Of a DNA stretch of 16,915 nucleotides, positions 1-6,823 are shown piece after piece. The DNA is from Acholeplasmatales bacterium (GTDB taxonomy: Bacteria; Bacillota_I; Bacilli_A; Acholeplasmatales; Anaeroplasmataceae). A program made the translations under genes and the position numbers. The stretch's first letter is position 1, and the number at the start of each line of letters is the position of its first letter. The notes beneath the pieces are model-generated. The model saw only the letters and a program-made list of their open reading frames with translations. It ran no database searches and was not told the origin of the DNA. Where the stretch lies: the NCBI GenBank assembly GCA_017388605.1, contig JAFPIE010000168.1, forward strand, positions 1-16,915. The letters are read 5' to 3'.

Positions 1-147
1 AATATCCTGCGTGTTAAGGCTAGAGGTACATTAGACCGTAAGCTTATCATCTATGCTGAAAAGTTTGATGATGATGCATTAAAGATGATTCTATGTACTA
101 ATGGTACAGCAATTCGTATCGTTCGTGACGAAGTAGAAGGCGAATAA
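1..147 (+). CDS. C-terminal end of an unidentified protein (5' truncated)
   Basis: The window opens inside a reading frame that stays open for 48 codons and closes with tandem TAA TAA stops at 145-150. The visible tail begins NILRVKARGTLDRKLI and ends in an acidic stretch, RIVRDEVEGE. It is followed within ten bases by a strong intrinsic terminator, as expected for the last gene of a transcription unit. Arginine is mostly encoded by CGT here, as in the highly expressed genes further on (rplU, rpmA, potA), which hints at good expression. I do not recognise the family from this fragment and assign no function. The upstream part would be needed to identify it. Confidence 0.75.
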   Translation, partial: NILRVKARGTLDRKLIIYAEKFDDDALKMILCTNGTAIRIVRDEVEGE

Positions 148-155
148 TAAAAAAT

Positions 156-185
156 ATGCTCATGCGAAAGCATGGGCATTTTTTT
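156..185 (+). terminator. Intrinsic terminator after the truncated first gene
   Basis: ATGCTCATGC (156-165) pairs with GCATGGGCAT (170-179) across a GAAA tetraloop, with one G-U pair, and a run of T follows to 185. It begins eight bases after the first stop codon and faces the minus-strand terminator at 190-217. Confidence 0.9.
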
Positions 186-189
186 GCGT

Positions 190-217
190 AAAAAAAAGAC
201 AAGCCGAAGCTTGCCTT
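190..217 (-). terminator. Intrinsic terminator of the fumarase-malic enzyme operon
   Basis: Read on the minus strand, AAGGCAAGC and GCTTGTCTT form a 9-bp stem (one G-U pair) with a stable TTCG loop. An eight-base T tract follows (A run at 190-197 on the plus strand). It lies seven bases after the malic enzyme stop codon. Confidence 0.9.
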
Positions 218-223
218 AGGGAT

Positions 224-1408
224 TTACTTTTGTGCTACACCTGTTTTAATTGCGGCCTCACTTACAGCCTTTGCAACCTCTTTGACAACTCTTTTATCGA
301 ATGCACCAGGAACAATATATTCAGGATTTAATTCATCATCCTTAATAATTTTAGAAATTGCATATGCAGCTGCAAGCTTCATTTCCTCGTTAATCTTTTT
401 AGCTCTAACATCTAAAGCGCCTCTAAAGATTCCTGGGAAGGCAAGTACATTATTGATCTGGTTTGGATAATCGCTTCTACCTGAACCAACAATATATGCT
501 CCAGCCTCCTTAGCATCTAAATAAGAGATTTCAGGAGTAGGATTTGCCATTGCAAATACAATTGGCTTATCTGCCATAGACTTTACCATTTCCTTTGTTA
601 CAAGGTTTGGTGCGGATACTCCAACAAAGGCATTTGCGCCAACCATAATGGATTTTAATGTGTTATCATGATTTTTAGGTGTATCAAAGATTCCATCATC
701 AATTAATTCCTTTATTAAGAAATCATAGGAATCATATTTATTCTTATCTACAACACCATTAATATTATAGGCATAAATCTTACCAACACCAATTTTCTTA
801 AGCATTCTTGCAACCATCGATCCAGCAGCACCAGTACCGCTTAATACAACAGTCATATCCTTTAGAGGCTTTTTGGTGAATCTTTCAATATTTAAGAATG
901 CAGCAGCTACGATAATAGAAGTACCATGCTGATCATCATGGAATACAGGAATATCCATTTCCTTGATTAATCTTCTTTCAATTTCAACACATCTTGGGGC
1001 TGAAATATCCTCTAAATTAATTGCACCTAGGGTTGGCTCTAAATATTTAACCGTTTTAATGATTTCTTCCACATCCTGTGTTTTTAAGCAAATAGGGAAG
1101 GAATCTACATTTGCAAGCTCCTTAAGCAATATGGATTTACCCTCCATTACAGGAATTGCTGCATAAGGACCAATATTACCAAGACCTAAAACTGCAGAGC
1201 CATCTGTAATAACTGCAACAGTATTTGATTTTGCTGTATAGGTATAGCATAAATTCTTATCCTTTTCAATTTCCTTACAAGGATATGCAACACCAGGTGT
1301 ATAGGCTAGTGATAAATCCTCTTGATTCTCAATTTTTACCTTTGATTTCATTTCAAGCTTTCCATGATTTTCCTCATGAAGCTTTAATGCTCTTTCCTTT
1401 AAATCCAT
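224..1408 (-). CDS. Malic enzyme, small bacterial form
   Basis: This 394-residue protein oxidatively decarboxylates malate to pyruvate and CO2 with reduction of NAD(P), in the cytosol. Family hallmarks in order are: AYTPGV (35-40) with the catalytic tyrosine; the ITDGSAVLGLGNIG block; a lysine at 91 that fits the general base; NLEDI with metal-ligand acids near 133-134; FHDDQHGT at 156-162; the nucleotide-binding GTGAAG at 191-196; and FAMANPTPEI. The length fits the small class related to Bacillus YtsJ. An ATG 13 codons further upstream is possible, but the ATG at 1408 is preceded by GAGGGG at good spacing and starts like its relatives (MDLKERALKLHEEN). The gene follows the fumarase beta gene by four bases, so its ribosome site lies in that gene's end. 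Cofactor preference (NAD or NADP) cannot be read from the sequence. Confidence 0.95.
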   Translation of the reverse strand: MDLKERALKLHEENHGKLEMKSKVKIENQEDLSLAYTPGVAYPCKEIEKDKNLCYTYTAKSNTVAVITDGSAVLGLGNIGPYAAIPVMEGKSILLKELANVDSFPICLKTQDVEEIIKTVKYLEPTLGAINLEDISAPRCVEIERRLIKEMDIPVFHDDQHGTSIIVAAAFLNIERFTKKPLKDMTVVLSGTGAAGSMVARMLKKIGVGKIYAYNINGVVDKNKYDSYDFLIKELIDDGIFDTPKNHDNTLKSIMVGANAFVGVSAPNLVTKEMVKSMADKPIVFAMANPTPEISYLDAKEAGAYIVGSGRSDYPNQINNVLAFPGIFRGALDVRAKKINEEMKLAAAYAISKIIKDDELNPEYIVPGAFDKRVVKEVAKAVSEAAIKTGVAQK

Positions 1409-1412
1409 AACT

Positions 1413-1934
1413 CTACCCCTCAAATATATTATTTCCGTAATAATCAATAGCTAAAATCATTTTAAAGCCCTCTACCTCAAGCCTTTTAATGGATTCTGGC
1501 CCTAAATCTAAAAAGGCAATTTCCTTAGCCTTTTTAACGGCCTTAGATAATAACGCACCACATCCACCAGTAGTAATAAAATATAGGATGTGATTCTCTT
1601 GATAATATTTTGTACATTCCTTATCTCTTGGTCCCTTACCGATAGTAGCAGTGACATTTAATTCCTTCATCATTGGTGCGAAGGCATCCATTCTAGATGA
1701 TGTTGTAGGTCCAATAGAACCAATGACATGTCCAGGCTTGGTTGGCGTTGGACCAGCATAATATATAAATGCATCATTAAAATCTACAGGTAATGCTTCC
1801 TTATTTTCAAGCATTTTTTTCATTCTCATATGGGCAGCATCTCTTGCTGTATAAATGACACCCTCAAATTCAACAACATCTCCAGCCTTTAATTCCTTAA
1901 GCTTTTCCTTATCCATAGGGTATTTGATTATCAT
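1413..1934 (-). CDS. fumB: Class I fumarate hydratase, beta subunit (C-terminal domain type)
   Basis: This 173-residue protein matches the C-terminal, swivelling domain of iron-sulfur fumarases and related tartrate dehydratases. It pairs with the alpha subunit encoded just upstream to interconvert fumarate and malate. Typical blocks are LKAGDVVEFEGVIYTARDAAH near the N-terminus, YYAGPTPTKPG, GSIGPTTSSRMD with the substrate-binding arginine, IGKG, and the late TTGGCGALL. The ATG overlaps the stop of the alpha gene as ATGA (1931-1934), with AAGGTGG upstream, so the subunits are translationally coupled for equal amounts. The symbol denotes the beta subunit of a split enzyme, not E. coli FumB. 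A split L(+)-tartrate dehydratase is the main alternative; the malic enzyme next door favours fumarase. Confidence 0.93.
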   Translation of the reverse strand: MIIKYPMDKEKLKELKAGDVVEFEGVIYTARDAAHMRMKKMLENKEALPVDFNDAFIYYAGPTPTKPGHVIGSIGPTTSSRMDAFAPMMKELNVTATIGKGPRDKECTKYYQENHILYFITTGGCGALLSKAVKKAKEIAFLDLGPESIKRLEVEGFKMILAIDYYGNNIFEG

Positions 1935-2767
1935 AATTCCACCACCTTATGTCTTGATGCATGGCACTGAATGTTTACAGCAACAGGTAAGGATGCAATA
2001 TGACAAGGATATAGGTTAACCTTAACTGCGAGTGCAGTAGTTTTACCACCAAGCCCCATTGGTCCTACATTAAGCTTATTAATTTCTTCAAATAATTCCT
2101 TTTCTAGTGCTTTTGCATCCGAATCACTAGATTCATCATCTATTGGTCTTAAAAGGGATTCTTTGGCCAATAATGCGCATTTTTCAAGGTCGCCGCCAAT
2201 GCCTACACCAACGATTAATGGTGGACAAGGTCTACCACCTGCCTCTTTGATCGTAGATATTACAAATTTCTTAATTCCATCTATACCATCTGCAGGAACA
2301 AGCATTTTTACCTTGCTCATATTTTCGCTTCCAGCACCCTTAGGGCATAGTGTAATTTTAAGCTTATCACCTAAGGTATGCTTAATATGTATGATAGCTG
2401 GAGTATTATCCTTTGTATTAACTCTATTTAAAGGAGATTTTACTACACTTTTTCTTAAATATCCTTCTGTATAGCCTAAGGATACTCCATCATTAATGGC
2501 CTTATAAATATCACCAGGGATATATACCTCATTACCGATCTCAACAAAAACGATAGTAATACCAGTATCTTGGCACATAGGGATGTTTTCCTTGCTTGCA
2601 AGCTCATCATTTTCTATGATTTGCTCTAAAATGGATTTGGCTAAGCCACATTCCTTATTTTTCGCACATTCTATAGCATTTAAAACATCACTCTCTATAT
2701 AGGTTGCAGCCTCAATGGCAAGGCGCTTAACCTCATTTGTGATTACGCTAGGTTCAATTGTTTTCAT
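1931..2767 (-). CDS. fumA: Class I fumarate hydratase, alpha subunit (4Fe-4S)
   Basis: This 278-residue protein carries the iron-sulfur catalytic domain of two-subunit fumarase. The three probable cluster ligands are Cys65 in MCQDTG, Cys181 in GRPCPP, and Cys268 in NIQCHAS; their spacing resembles that of the E. coli FumA ligands. Other family blocks are KGAGSEN, VGVGIGGDLEKCALLAKESLLR and GLGGKTTALAV. I chose the ATG at 2767 because AGGAGG lies six bases upstream and the protein then starts like its relatives; the reading frame is open a further 57 codons upstream, but that stretch looks non-coding and overlaps the divergent promoter region. It heads the fumarase alpha, beta, malic enzyme operon. 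An oxygen-labile cluster of this type suits an anaerobe. Symbol by analogy only. Confidence 0.94.
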   Translation of the reverse strand: MKTIEPSVITNEVKRLAIEAATYIESDVLNAIECAKNKECGLAKSILEQIIENDELASKENIPMCQDTGITIVFVEIGNEVYIPGDIYKAINDGVSLGYTEGYLRKSVVKSPLNRVNTKDNTPAIIHIKHTLGDKLKITLCPKGAGSENMSKVKMLVPADGIDGIKKFVISTIKEAGGRPCPPLIVGVGIGGDLEKCALLAKESLLRPIDDESSDSDAKALEKELFEEINKLNVGPMGLGGKTTALAVKVNLYPCHIASLPVAVNIQCHASRHKVVEL

Positions 2768-2786
2768 AAGAATCCTCCTAGGTAAC

Positions 2787-2792
2787 ATTATA
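2787..2792 (-). promoter_or_regulatory. Candidate -10 box for the fumarase operon
   Basis: TATAAT on the minus strand, 20 bases upstream of the fumarase alpha ATG. It is part of the self-complementary ATTATATAAT (2787-2796), so the box reads on both strands. No convincing -35 box is visible at 16-18 bases, so this is tentative. Confidence 0.35.
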
Positions 2793-2835
2793 TAATAATT
2801 CTTATGAAATTTAATACGGAAAATGCTTTTATAGT

Positions 2836-2863
2836 TTGAATTACCTTCAAAAAAAGTTATAAT
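2836..2863 (+). promoter_or_regulatory. Candidate sigma-A promoter for the serine acetyltransferase gene
   Basis: TTGAAT at 2836-2841 and a perfect TATAAT at 2858-2863 with a 16-base spacer, 22 bases before the ATG. It is divergent from the fumarase operon, and the two start codons are only 118 bases apart. Confidence 0.5.
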
Positions 2864-2885
2864 GTAAGAAACGGAGTGATTGATT

Positions 2886-3701
2886 ATGAATGATAAATTT
2901 GAAAATTGGTTAAAAGCCAAGAAAATGGGGGCAATCACAGATGATGCACTCCAAGAAGAGGATGTCGTTGGCTTTTTAGATAATATGAAGGGATTATTAT
3001 TCCCAGGATATGTAGAGCATGTAAATATATTATCCGATTATATCGATGAAAAAATAGATGCAATAAAATATTTCTTGCATAAGCTTTTAAGAGCAGTAGA
3101 AAGAATAACGAAGAAGGCATTGCTATGTGAAAACATGATTGATTGCTTCTTTAGCTTTATACCAGAAATTGATTCTTATTTGCAAACGGATTTACAAGCC
3201 TTATTCGATGGAGATCCTGCTGCAAAAACAAAATCAGAAATTATCTTAACCTACCCTGGGTTAACAGCAATCTTTACCTATAGAATTGCTCATGTCCTAT
3301 ATAAGCTTGAGGTACCTATTTTACCTAGAGCTTTAACGGAATATGCACATAGTAAAACAGGTATTGATATTCATCCAGGTGCAGAAATTGATTCTTACTT
3401 TTTTATAGACCATGGTACAGGTATTGTTATTGGTGAAACATCCATTATAGGAAAGCATGTAAAAATATATCAGGGTGTAACCTTAGGTGCATTATCCTTA
3501 AGAGAGGGCCAAAAGCTTTCAGGAACAAAGCGTCATCCAACCGTTAAGGACAATGTAACAATTTATTCAGGTGCTTCCGTACTTGGTGGTGAAACCATTA
3601 TTGGTGAAAATACAACCCTAGGCTCTAATGTATTTATTACGACAAGCGTTGAGCCAAATATGACTGTAACAATTTTAGGTGAAAAAAAGCACAAGGAGTG
3701 A
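2886..3701 (+). CDS. cysE: Serine O-acetyltransferase, EpsC type
   Basis: This 271-residue protein should transfer acetyl from acetyl-CoA to serine, giving O-acetylserine for cysteine synthesis. The N-terminal ~110 residues are helical, and FPGY plus ALFDGDPAAK resemble the EpsC subfamily. From about 120 comes TYPGLTAIFTYRIAH, then a left-handed beta-helix of hexapeptide repeats (IDIHPGAEI, GIVIGETSIIGKHV, VTIYSGASVLGGETIIGENT). Asp161, His176 (in DHGTG) and His217 (in KRHPTV) occupy the places of the E. coli catalytic and substrate residues. The tail ends KKHKE and lacks the terminal isoleucine that docks into cysteine synthase in classical CysE. The ATG at 2886 is chosen for its CGGAG nine bases upstream; a TTG two codons earlier is a weaker option. 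The putative hydrolase gene follows after four bases. No cysK is in view. Confidence 0.9.
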   Translation: MNDKFENWLKAKKMGAITDDALQEEDVVGFLDNMKGLLFPGYVEHVNILSDYIDEKIDAIKYFLHKLLRAVERITKKALLCENMIDCFFSFIPEIDSYLQTDLQALFDGDPAAKTKSEIILTYPGLTAIFTYRIAHVLYKLEVPILPRALTEYAHSKTGIDIHPGAEIDSYFFIDHGTGIVIGETSIIGKHVKIYQGVTLGALSLREGQKLSGTKRHPTVKDNVTIYSGASVLGGETIIGENTTLGSNVFITTSVEPNMTVTILGEKKHKE

Positions 3702-3705
3702 TAAT

Positions 3706-4464
3706 ATGAAGGTTGAATATTACAAGGAATATAGTAATATTTTGGGAAGAGATATGGAATTTAAGGTTTTTGGCCATGCCGGAAAGCCTTGTATTGCATT
3801 TCCTGCAGAGGCGAAGAGATTCTATGATTATGAGGACCATGGCTTAATTGGGGCTATGGAATATTATATCGACCAAGGAAGAATTCAAGTATTTTGTGTG
3901 GATTCTTTGGATAATGAATCTTGGAGTGCGAACTGGAAAAACCCAAAAGACCGCATATTAGCACAAGAAGCATATTTTAATTATATTATTAATGAATTTG
4001 TACCAAGGGTATATGAAATCAATACCGAAGGTAATGGTGGTGGAGTAGCGGATGGTATTATGACCTTTGGTGTATCCTTAGGTGCATACCATGCATTAAA
4101 CTTCTTAGTAAGAAGACCAGATATTTTCAATCATGTATTAGCCTTATCAGGAATCTATCATTCCGGATTCTTTATTAAGGATTATGCAGATGAATTAACC
4201 TTCTTAAATTCTCCACTAGATTCCTTAAGGGTTATGCATAAGAATCATCCTTATGTGGAGCTATACAAAAGAGCGAGAATTATCATTTGTGTAGGTCAGG
4301 GTGCATGGGAGGATATTTGCTTAGAGGAAACAAGAAAGGTAGATCAAGCCTTAAAGAATTTAGGCATACCGGCTTGGGTGGATTACTGGGGATATGATAG
4401 ACCTCATGATTGGCCTAGCTGGCTTGAGCAGGTACCATATTTCTTGTACCACATTTTAGACTAA
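3706..4464 (+). CDS. Putative esterase, alpha/beta-hydrolase fold (COG4947-like)
   Basis: This 252-residue cytosolic protein has no signal peptide and looks like the 'putative esterase' branch of alpha/beta hydrolases. The nucleophile elbow is GVSLG at 122-126 (Ser124). The conserved late RPHDW at 232-236 offers His234 as catalytic histidine, and QGAWED (198-203) is a likely place for the acid. The substrate is unknown; carboxylic or acyl ester hydrolysis is the family expectation. AAGGAG seven bases before the ATG at 3706 fixes the start; a nine-codon longer form beginning inside cysE is possible but lacks such a site. The four-base gap to cysE indicates one transcript, and a terminator follows directly. 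Whether the pairing with serine acetyltransferase is functional is open. Confidence 0.85.
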   Translation: MKVEYYKEYSNILGRDMEFKVFGHAGKPCIAFPAEAKRFYDYEDHGLIGAMEYYIDQGRIQVFCVDSLDNESWSANWKNPKDRILAQEAYFNYIINEFVPRVYEINTEGNGGGVADGIMTFGVSLGAYHALNFLVRRPDIFNHVLALSGIYHSGFFIKDYADELTFLNSPLDSLRVMHKNHPYVELYKRARIIICVGQGAWEDICLEETRKVDQALKNLGIPAWVDYWGYDRPHDWPSWLEQVPYFLYHILD

Positions 4465-4472
4465 TAAAATTC

Positions 4473-4499
4473 GAGGATAAGTCAATTATCCTCTTTTTT
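4473..4499 (+). terminator. Intrinsic terminator after the esterase gene
   Basis: GAGGATAA (4473-4480) and TTATCCTC (4486-4493) form a perfect 8-bp stem with a GTCAA loop, followed by six T. It ends the cysE-esterase unit. Confidence 0.93.
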
Positions 4500-4573
4500 A
4501 TTTTTTAAAATAAATGTTTTTTGAACATTATTTTGAAAACCCTTACACAACTGAAAAAAATTCAATATTTTTA

Positions 4574-4601
4574 TTGCATTATGAAAAATTAAGAATATAA
4601 T
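4574..4601 (+). promoter_or_regulatory. Candidate promoter of the potABCD operon
   Basis: A perfect TATAAT at 4596-4601 lies in a very A/T-rich stretch, with a weak TTGCAT at 4574-4579 (16-base spacer). Transcription from here would give a leader of about 110 bases before the potA start. The -10 is convincing; the -35 is not. Confidence 0.45.
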
Positions 4602-4628
4602 ATATCTATCAAAATTATGTTTTGATTT

Positions 4629-4719
4629 AAAAAGGAGACGAATATTCTCTATAATATTCAAAGAAAATTTTTGGGAAAGGAAATTCGAAAGACACTAGTC
4701 TTTCATTCGGTAAACTGCG
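4629..4719 (+). promoter_or_regulatory. Structured 5' leader of potA: two hairpins and displaced Shine-Dalgarno sites
   Basis: A strong ribosome-site sequence, AAAAGGAGA, ends at 4638 but has no ordinary start codon after it. It runs straight into a 7-bp hairpin, GAATATT (4640-4646) with AATATTC (4653-4659). A second purine-rich site, GGGAAAGGAAA (4673-4683), is followed by another 7-bp hairpin, GAAAGAC (4687-4693) with GTCTTTC (4698-4704) and an ACTA loop. The potA TTG comes only at 4720, about 36 bases after the second site. Folding the second hairpin would bring that site closer to the start. These elements are directly visible; a regulatory role is inferred. No T tract follows either hairpin, so they are not intrinsic terminators. 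Confidence 0.5.
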
Positions 4720-5952
4720 TTGGCACAACCTATTATCGAATTGCACAACATAGTAAAGTACTATGGAGACAATTGCGTTGTAGATGGCATTAACTTAGAC
4801 ATCTACCCTAATGAGTTTGTTACTCTACTAGGTCCCTCTGGATGTGGTAAAACAACTACACTTAGAATGATTGGAGGATTTGAGTATCCTTCATCAGGTG
4901 AAATCATTGTCAATGGAAAAATTATTAATAATCTTCCTGCATATGCAAGACCTATTAATACTGTATTCCAAAGATATGCACTATTTCCTCATTTGAACGT
5001 TTTTGATAACGTTGCCTTTGGTATCCGTAACCGTGGAAGAAAATTCATGATTGAATTCTATGGCGGAAAGGAAAAGGTTATTCAGGGCTGTATCGAAGAT
5101 AAAATTAGAAGAGGTATCCCTGAAGAAAAAGCCAAAAAGGTGTCTTATTTTGACATCAACAAGTATTTGAAAATTTGCGTTAGGGACTCTGTAATGGCTG
5201 CCCTTGAGATGGTAAATCTATCTGGCTTCGAAGAGCGTAGCATCGATAAGATTTCCGGTGGACAAATGCAAAGAGTTGCAATCGCAAGAGCTATCGTATT
5301 AAAACCTAAAATTTTATTACTAGATGAGCCACTATCTGCACTGGATTTAAAGCTTCGTCAAAACATGCAATACGAGCTTAAGGAAATGCAAAGAAATTTA
5401 GGTATTACCTTTATCTTTGTAACTCACGACCAAGAGGAAGCTATGGTAATGAGTGACCGTATTGTCGTTATGAAGGATGGTATCATTCAGCAGCTTGGTA
5501 CACCAAAGGATATCTACAATGAGCCTGTCAACCGTTATGTTGCAAACTTCATTGGAGAATCTAATATTATTCAGGGTGTATATATTGGACGTAATCGTGT
5601 AAAGTTCTTAGGTGCAGAATTCTATGTTGTCGGATATGAATTCGATGATATGGAACCTGTAGATGTAGTTATTCGTCCTGAGGACTGGGATGTTGTTCCT
5701 ATGTCTAAGGCAAAGGTTAAGGGTGTTGTTACATCTAGTATTTTTAAGGGTGTACACTTTGAGCTTTTAGTTGATATTGAAGGTGTAGAATATGTTGTTC
5801 ACACCTATGAGGATATTAAAGAGGGAGAGGTTGTTGGCTTAACCATCGACCCATATGAGATTTGTCTTATGAAGCTTGATGGCTCTCCAAAGAAGCTAAT
5901 TCCTGTTGAAGAAATTGAAAGAAGAAAAGATTTGTCAAAAGAGGTAGACTAA
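4720..5952 (+). CDS. potA: Spermidine/putrescine ABC transporter, ATP-binding protein PotA
   Basis: This 410-residue ATPase energises polyamine uptake through the PotB-PotC channel at the inner face of the membrane. Visible motifs are Walker A GPSGCGKTT (38-46), the Q-loop in VFQRYALFPH (Gln84), signature ISGGQ (178-182), Walker B ILLLDEP (198-204) and the H-loop histidine (236). A TOBE-type regulatory domain follows from about 290. The Q-loop-to-signature distance is about 40 residues longer than in E. coli PotA, because of an insertion at roughly 105-155 containing GGKEKVIQGC and YFDINKYLKI. An in-frame TAA at 4711 and the lack of a usable ATG force a TTG start at 4720, which gives a normal N-terminus (LAQPIIELHN as encoded). 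There is no good Shine-Dalgarno at normal distance. First gene of potABCD. Confidence 0.95.
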   Translation: MAQPIIELHNIVKYYGDNCVVDGINLDIYPNEFVTLLGPSGCGKTTTLRMIGGFEYPSSGEIIVNGKIINNLPAYARPINTVFQRYALFPHLNVFDNVAFGIRNRGRKFMIEFYGGKEKVIQGCIEDKIRRGIPEEKAKKVSYFDINKYLKICVRDSVMAALEMVNLSGFEERSIDKISGGQMQRVAIARAIVLKPKILLLDEPLSALDLKLRQNMQYELKEMQRNLGITFIFVTHDQEEAMVMSDRIVVMKDGIIQQLGTPKDIYNEPVNRYVANFIGESNIIQGVYIGRNRVKFLGAEFYVVGYEFDDMEPVDVVIRPEDWDVVPMSKAKVKGVVTSSIFKGVHFELLVDIEGVEYVVHTYEDIKEGEVVGLTIDPYEICLMKLDGSPKKLIPVEEIERRKDLSKEVD

Positions 5953-5953
5953 G

Positions 5954-6823
5954 ATGCAGAAGGCTAGTCAAAAGAGGGTCATTCCAGCACATCAGGTTTC
6001 TCACCGTCTTGACAGAATGGCAAAGCCTTACCTTTATTGGTTATATTTACTTGCTGTAGTACCAATGATCGTAATGTTTTTCTTGATGTTTGTAGACACA
6101 GAAGGAATTAAATTCGATGGAATGGCATTTAGTATATCTAATTTTGCAATTCTTACCGAAGAATCTACACTTATCGCATTCTGGAATTCGATAAGATTCG
6201 CAGTTTTAACAACTGTAATTTGTATTTTCTTTGGTTATTTAGTTGCATATAGCTTATATCAATCTAAATTAAAGAATAAATATATGGTTTTATTATTGTT
6301 AATATTACCATCATGGACAAATATATTACTTAGAATTAATGCTTTAGCATCTATTTTTAAGCCAAATAATATTTTACAGGATATTTTTAACCTACCTGCA
6401 GTAGGTGAGGGTATTATTGGTACAGATTGGGCAGTATTACTTGGTATGGTATTTACCTATTTACCATTTATGATTATGCCAATCTATACATCCTTAGAGA
6501 AGATTGATCCATTACTTCATGAGGCAGCCCTAGATTTAGGTATGACGGATTTCAAGAAGTTCTGGAAGGTTACATTCCCACTATCTTCTAAAGGTATTGT
6601 ATCTGGTTCAATTATGGTACTTTTACCTTGTATGTCCGGATTTGCTATTCCACAAATCCTAGGTAATGGTAATGTTTTACTTATCGGTAATATTATTGAA
6701 CAAAGCTTCAAGAGTATGAGCTATAATAGAGGCTCAGTTTTAGCTATTGTAATTTTAATTATCATTTTAGGAGCTATCCTAATCATTAACAAGACAGATA
6801 AGGAGGGCTCAACATTACTATGA
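5954..6823 (+). CDS. potB: Spermidine/putrescine ABC transporter permease PotB
   Basis: This 289-residue integral membrane protein is one half of the polyamine channel. After a basic N-terminus come hydrophobic segments at about 27-46, 80-100, 110-130, 158-180, 218-236 and 260-279, consistent with six membrane spans. The cytoplasmic coupling loop, which contacts PotA, is EAALDLGMTDFKKFWKVTFP (190-209). The ATG lies one base after the potA stop with AAGAGGTAG just upstream, so it is co-translated. The stop overlaps the potC start as ATGA. Assignment as PotB rather than PotC rests on order and on similarity to the first permease of pot operons. Confidence 0.93.
   Translation: MQKASQKRVIPAHQVSHRLDRMAKPYLYWLYLLAVVPMIVMFFLMFVDTEGIKFDGMAFSISNFAILTEESTLIAFWNSIRFAVLTTVICIFFGYLVAYSLYQSKLKNKYMVLLLLILPSWTNILLRINALASIFKPNNILQDIFNLPAVGEGIIGTDWAVLLGMVFTYLPFMIMPIYTSLEKIDPLLHEAALDLGMTDFKKFWKVTFPLSSKGIVSGSIMVLLPCMSGFAIPQILGNGNVLLIGNIIEQSFKSMSYNRGSVLAIVILIIILGAILIINKTDKEGSTLL

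Noticed and set aside
2768..2938. 57-codon N-terminal extension of the fumarase alpha subunit
   Set aside because: It overlaps the divergent promoter and cysE start, lacks family similarity, and a strong AGGAGG precedes the ATG at 2767.
4591..4632. Tiny leader peptides MKN and MF from ATGs upstream of potA
   Set aside because: They lie at or before the predicted transcription start or have no ribosome site, and are two or three codons long.
4640..4704. The two potA leader hairpins as a riboswitch of known class or as terminators
   Set aside because: No T tract follows either stem and the sequence does not match any riboswitch aptamer I know; kept only as an unusual leader.
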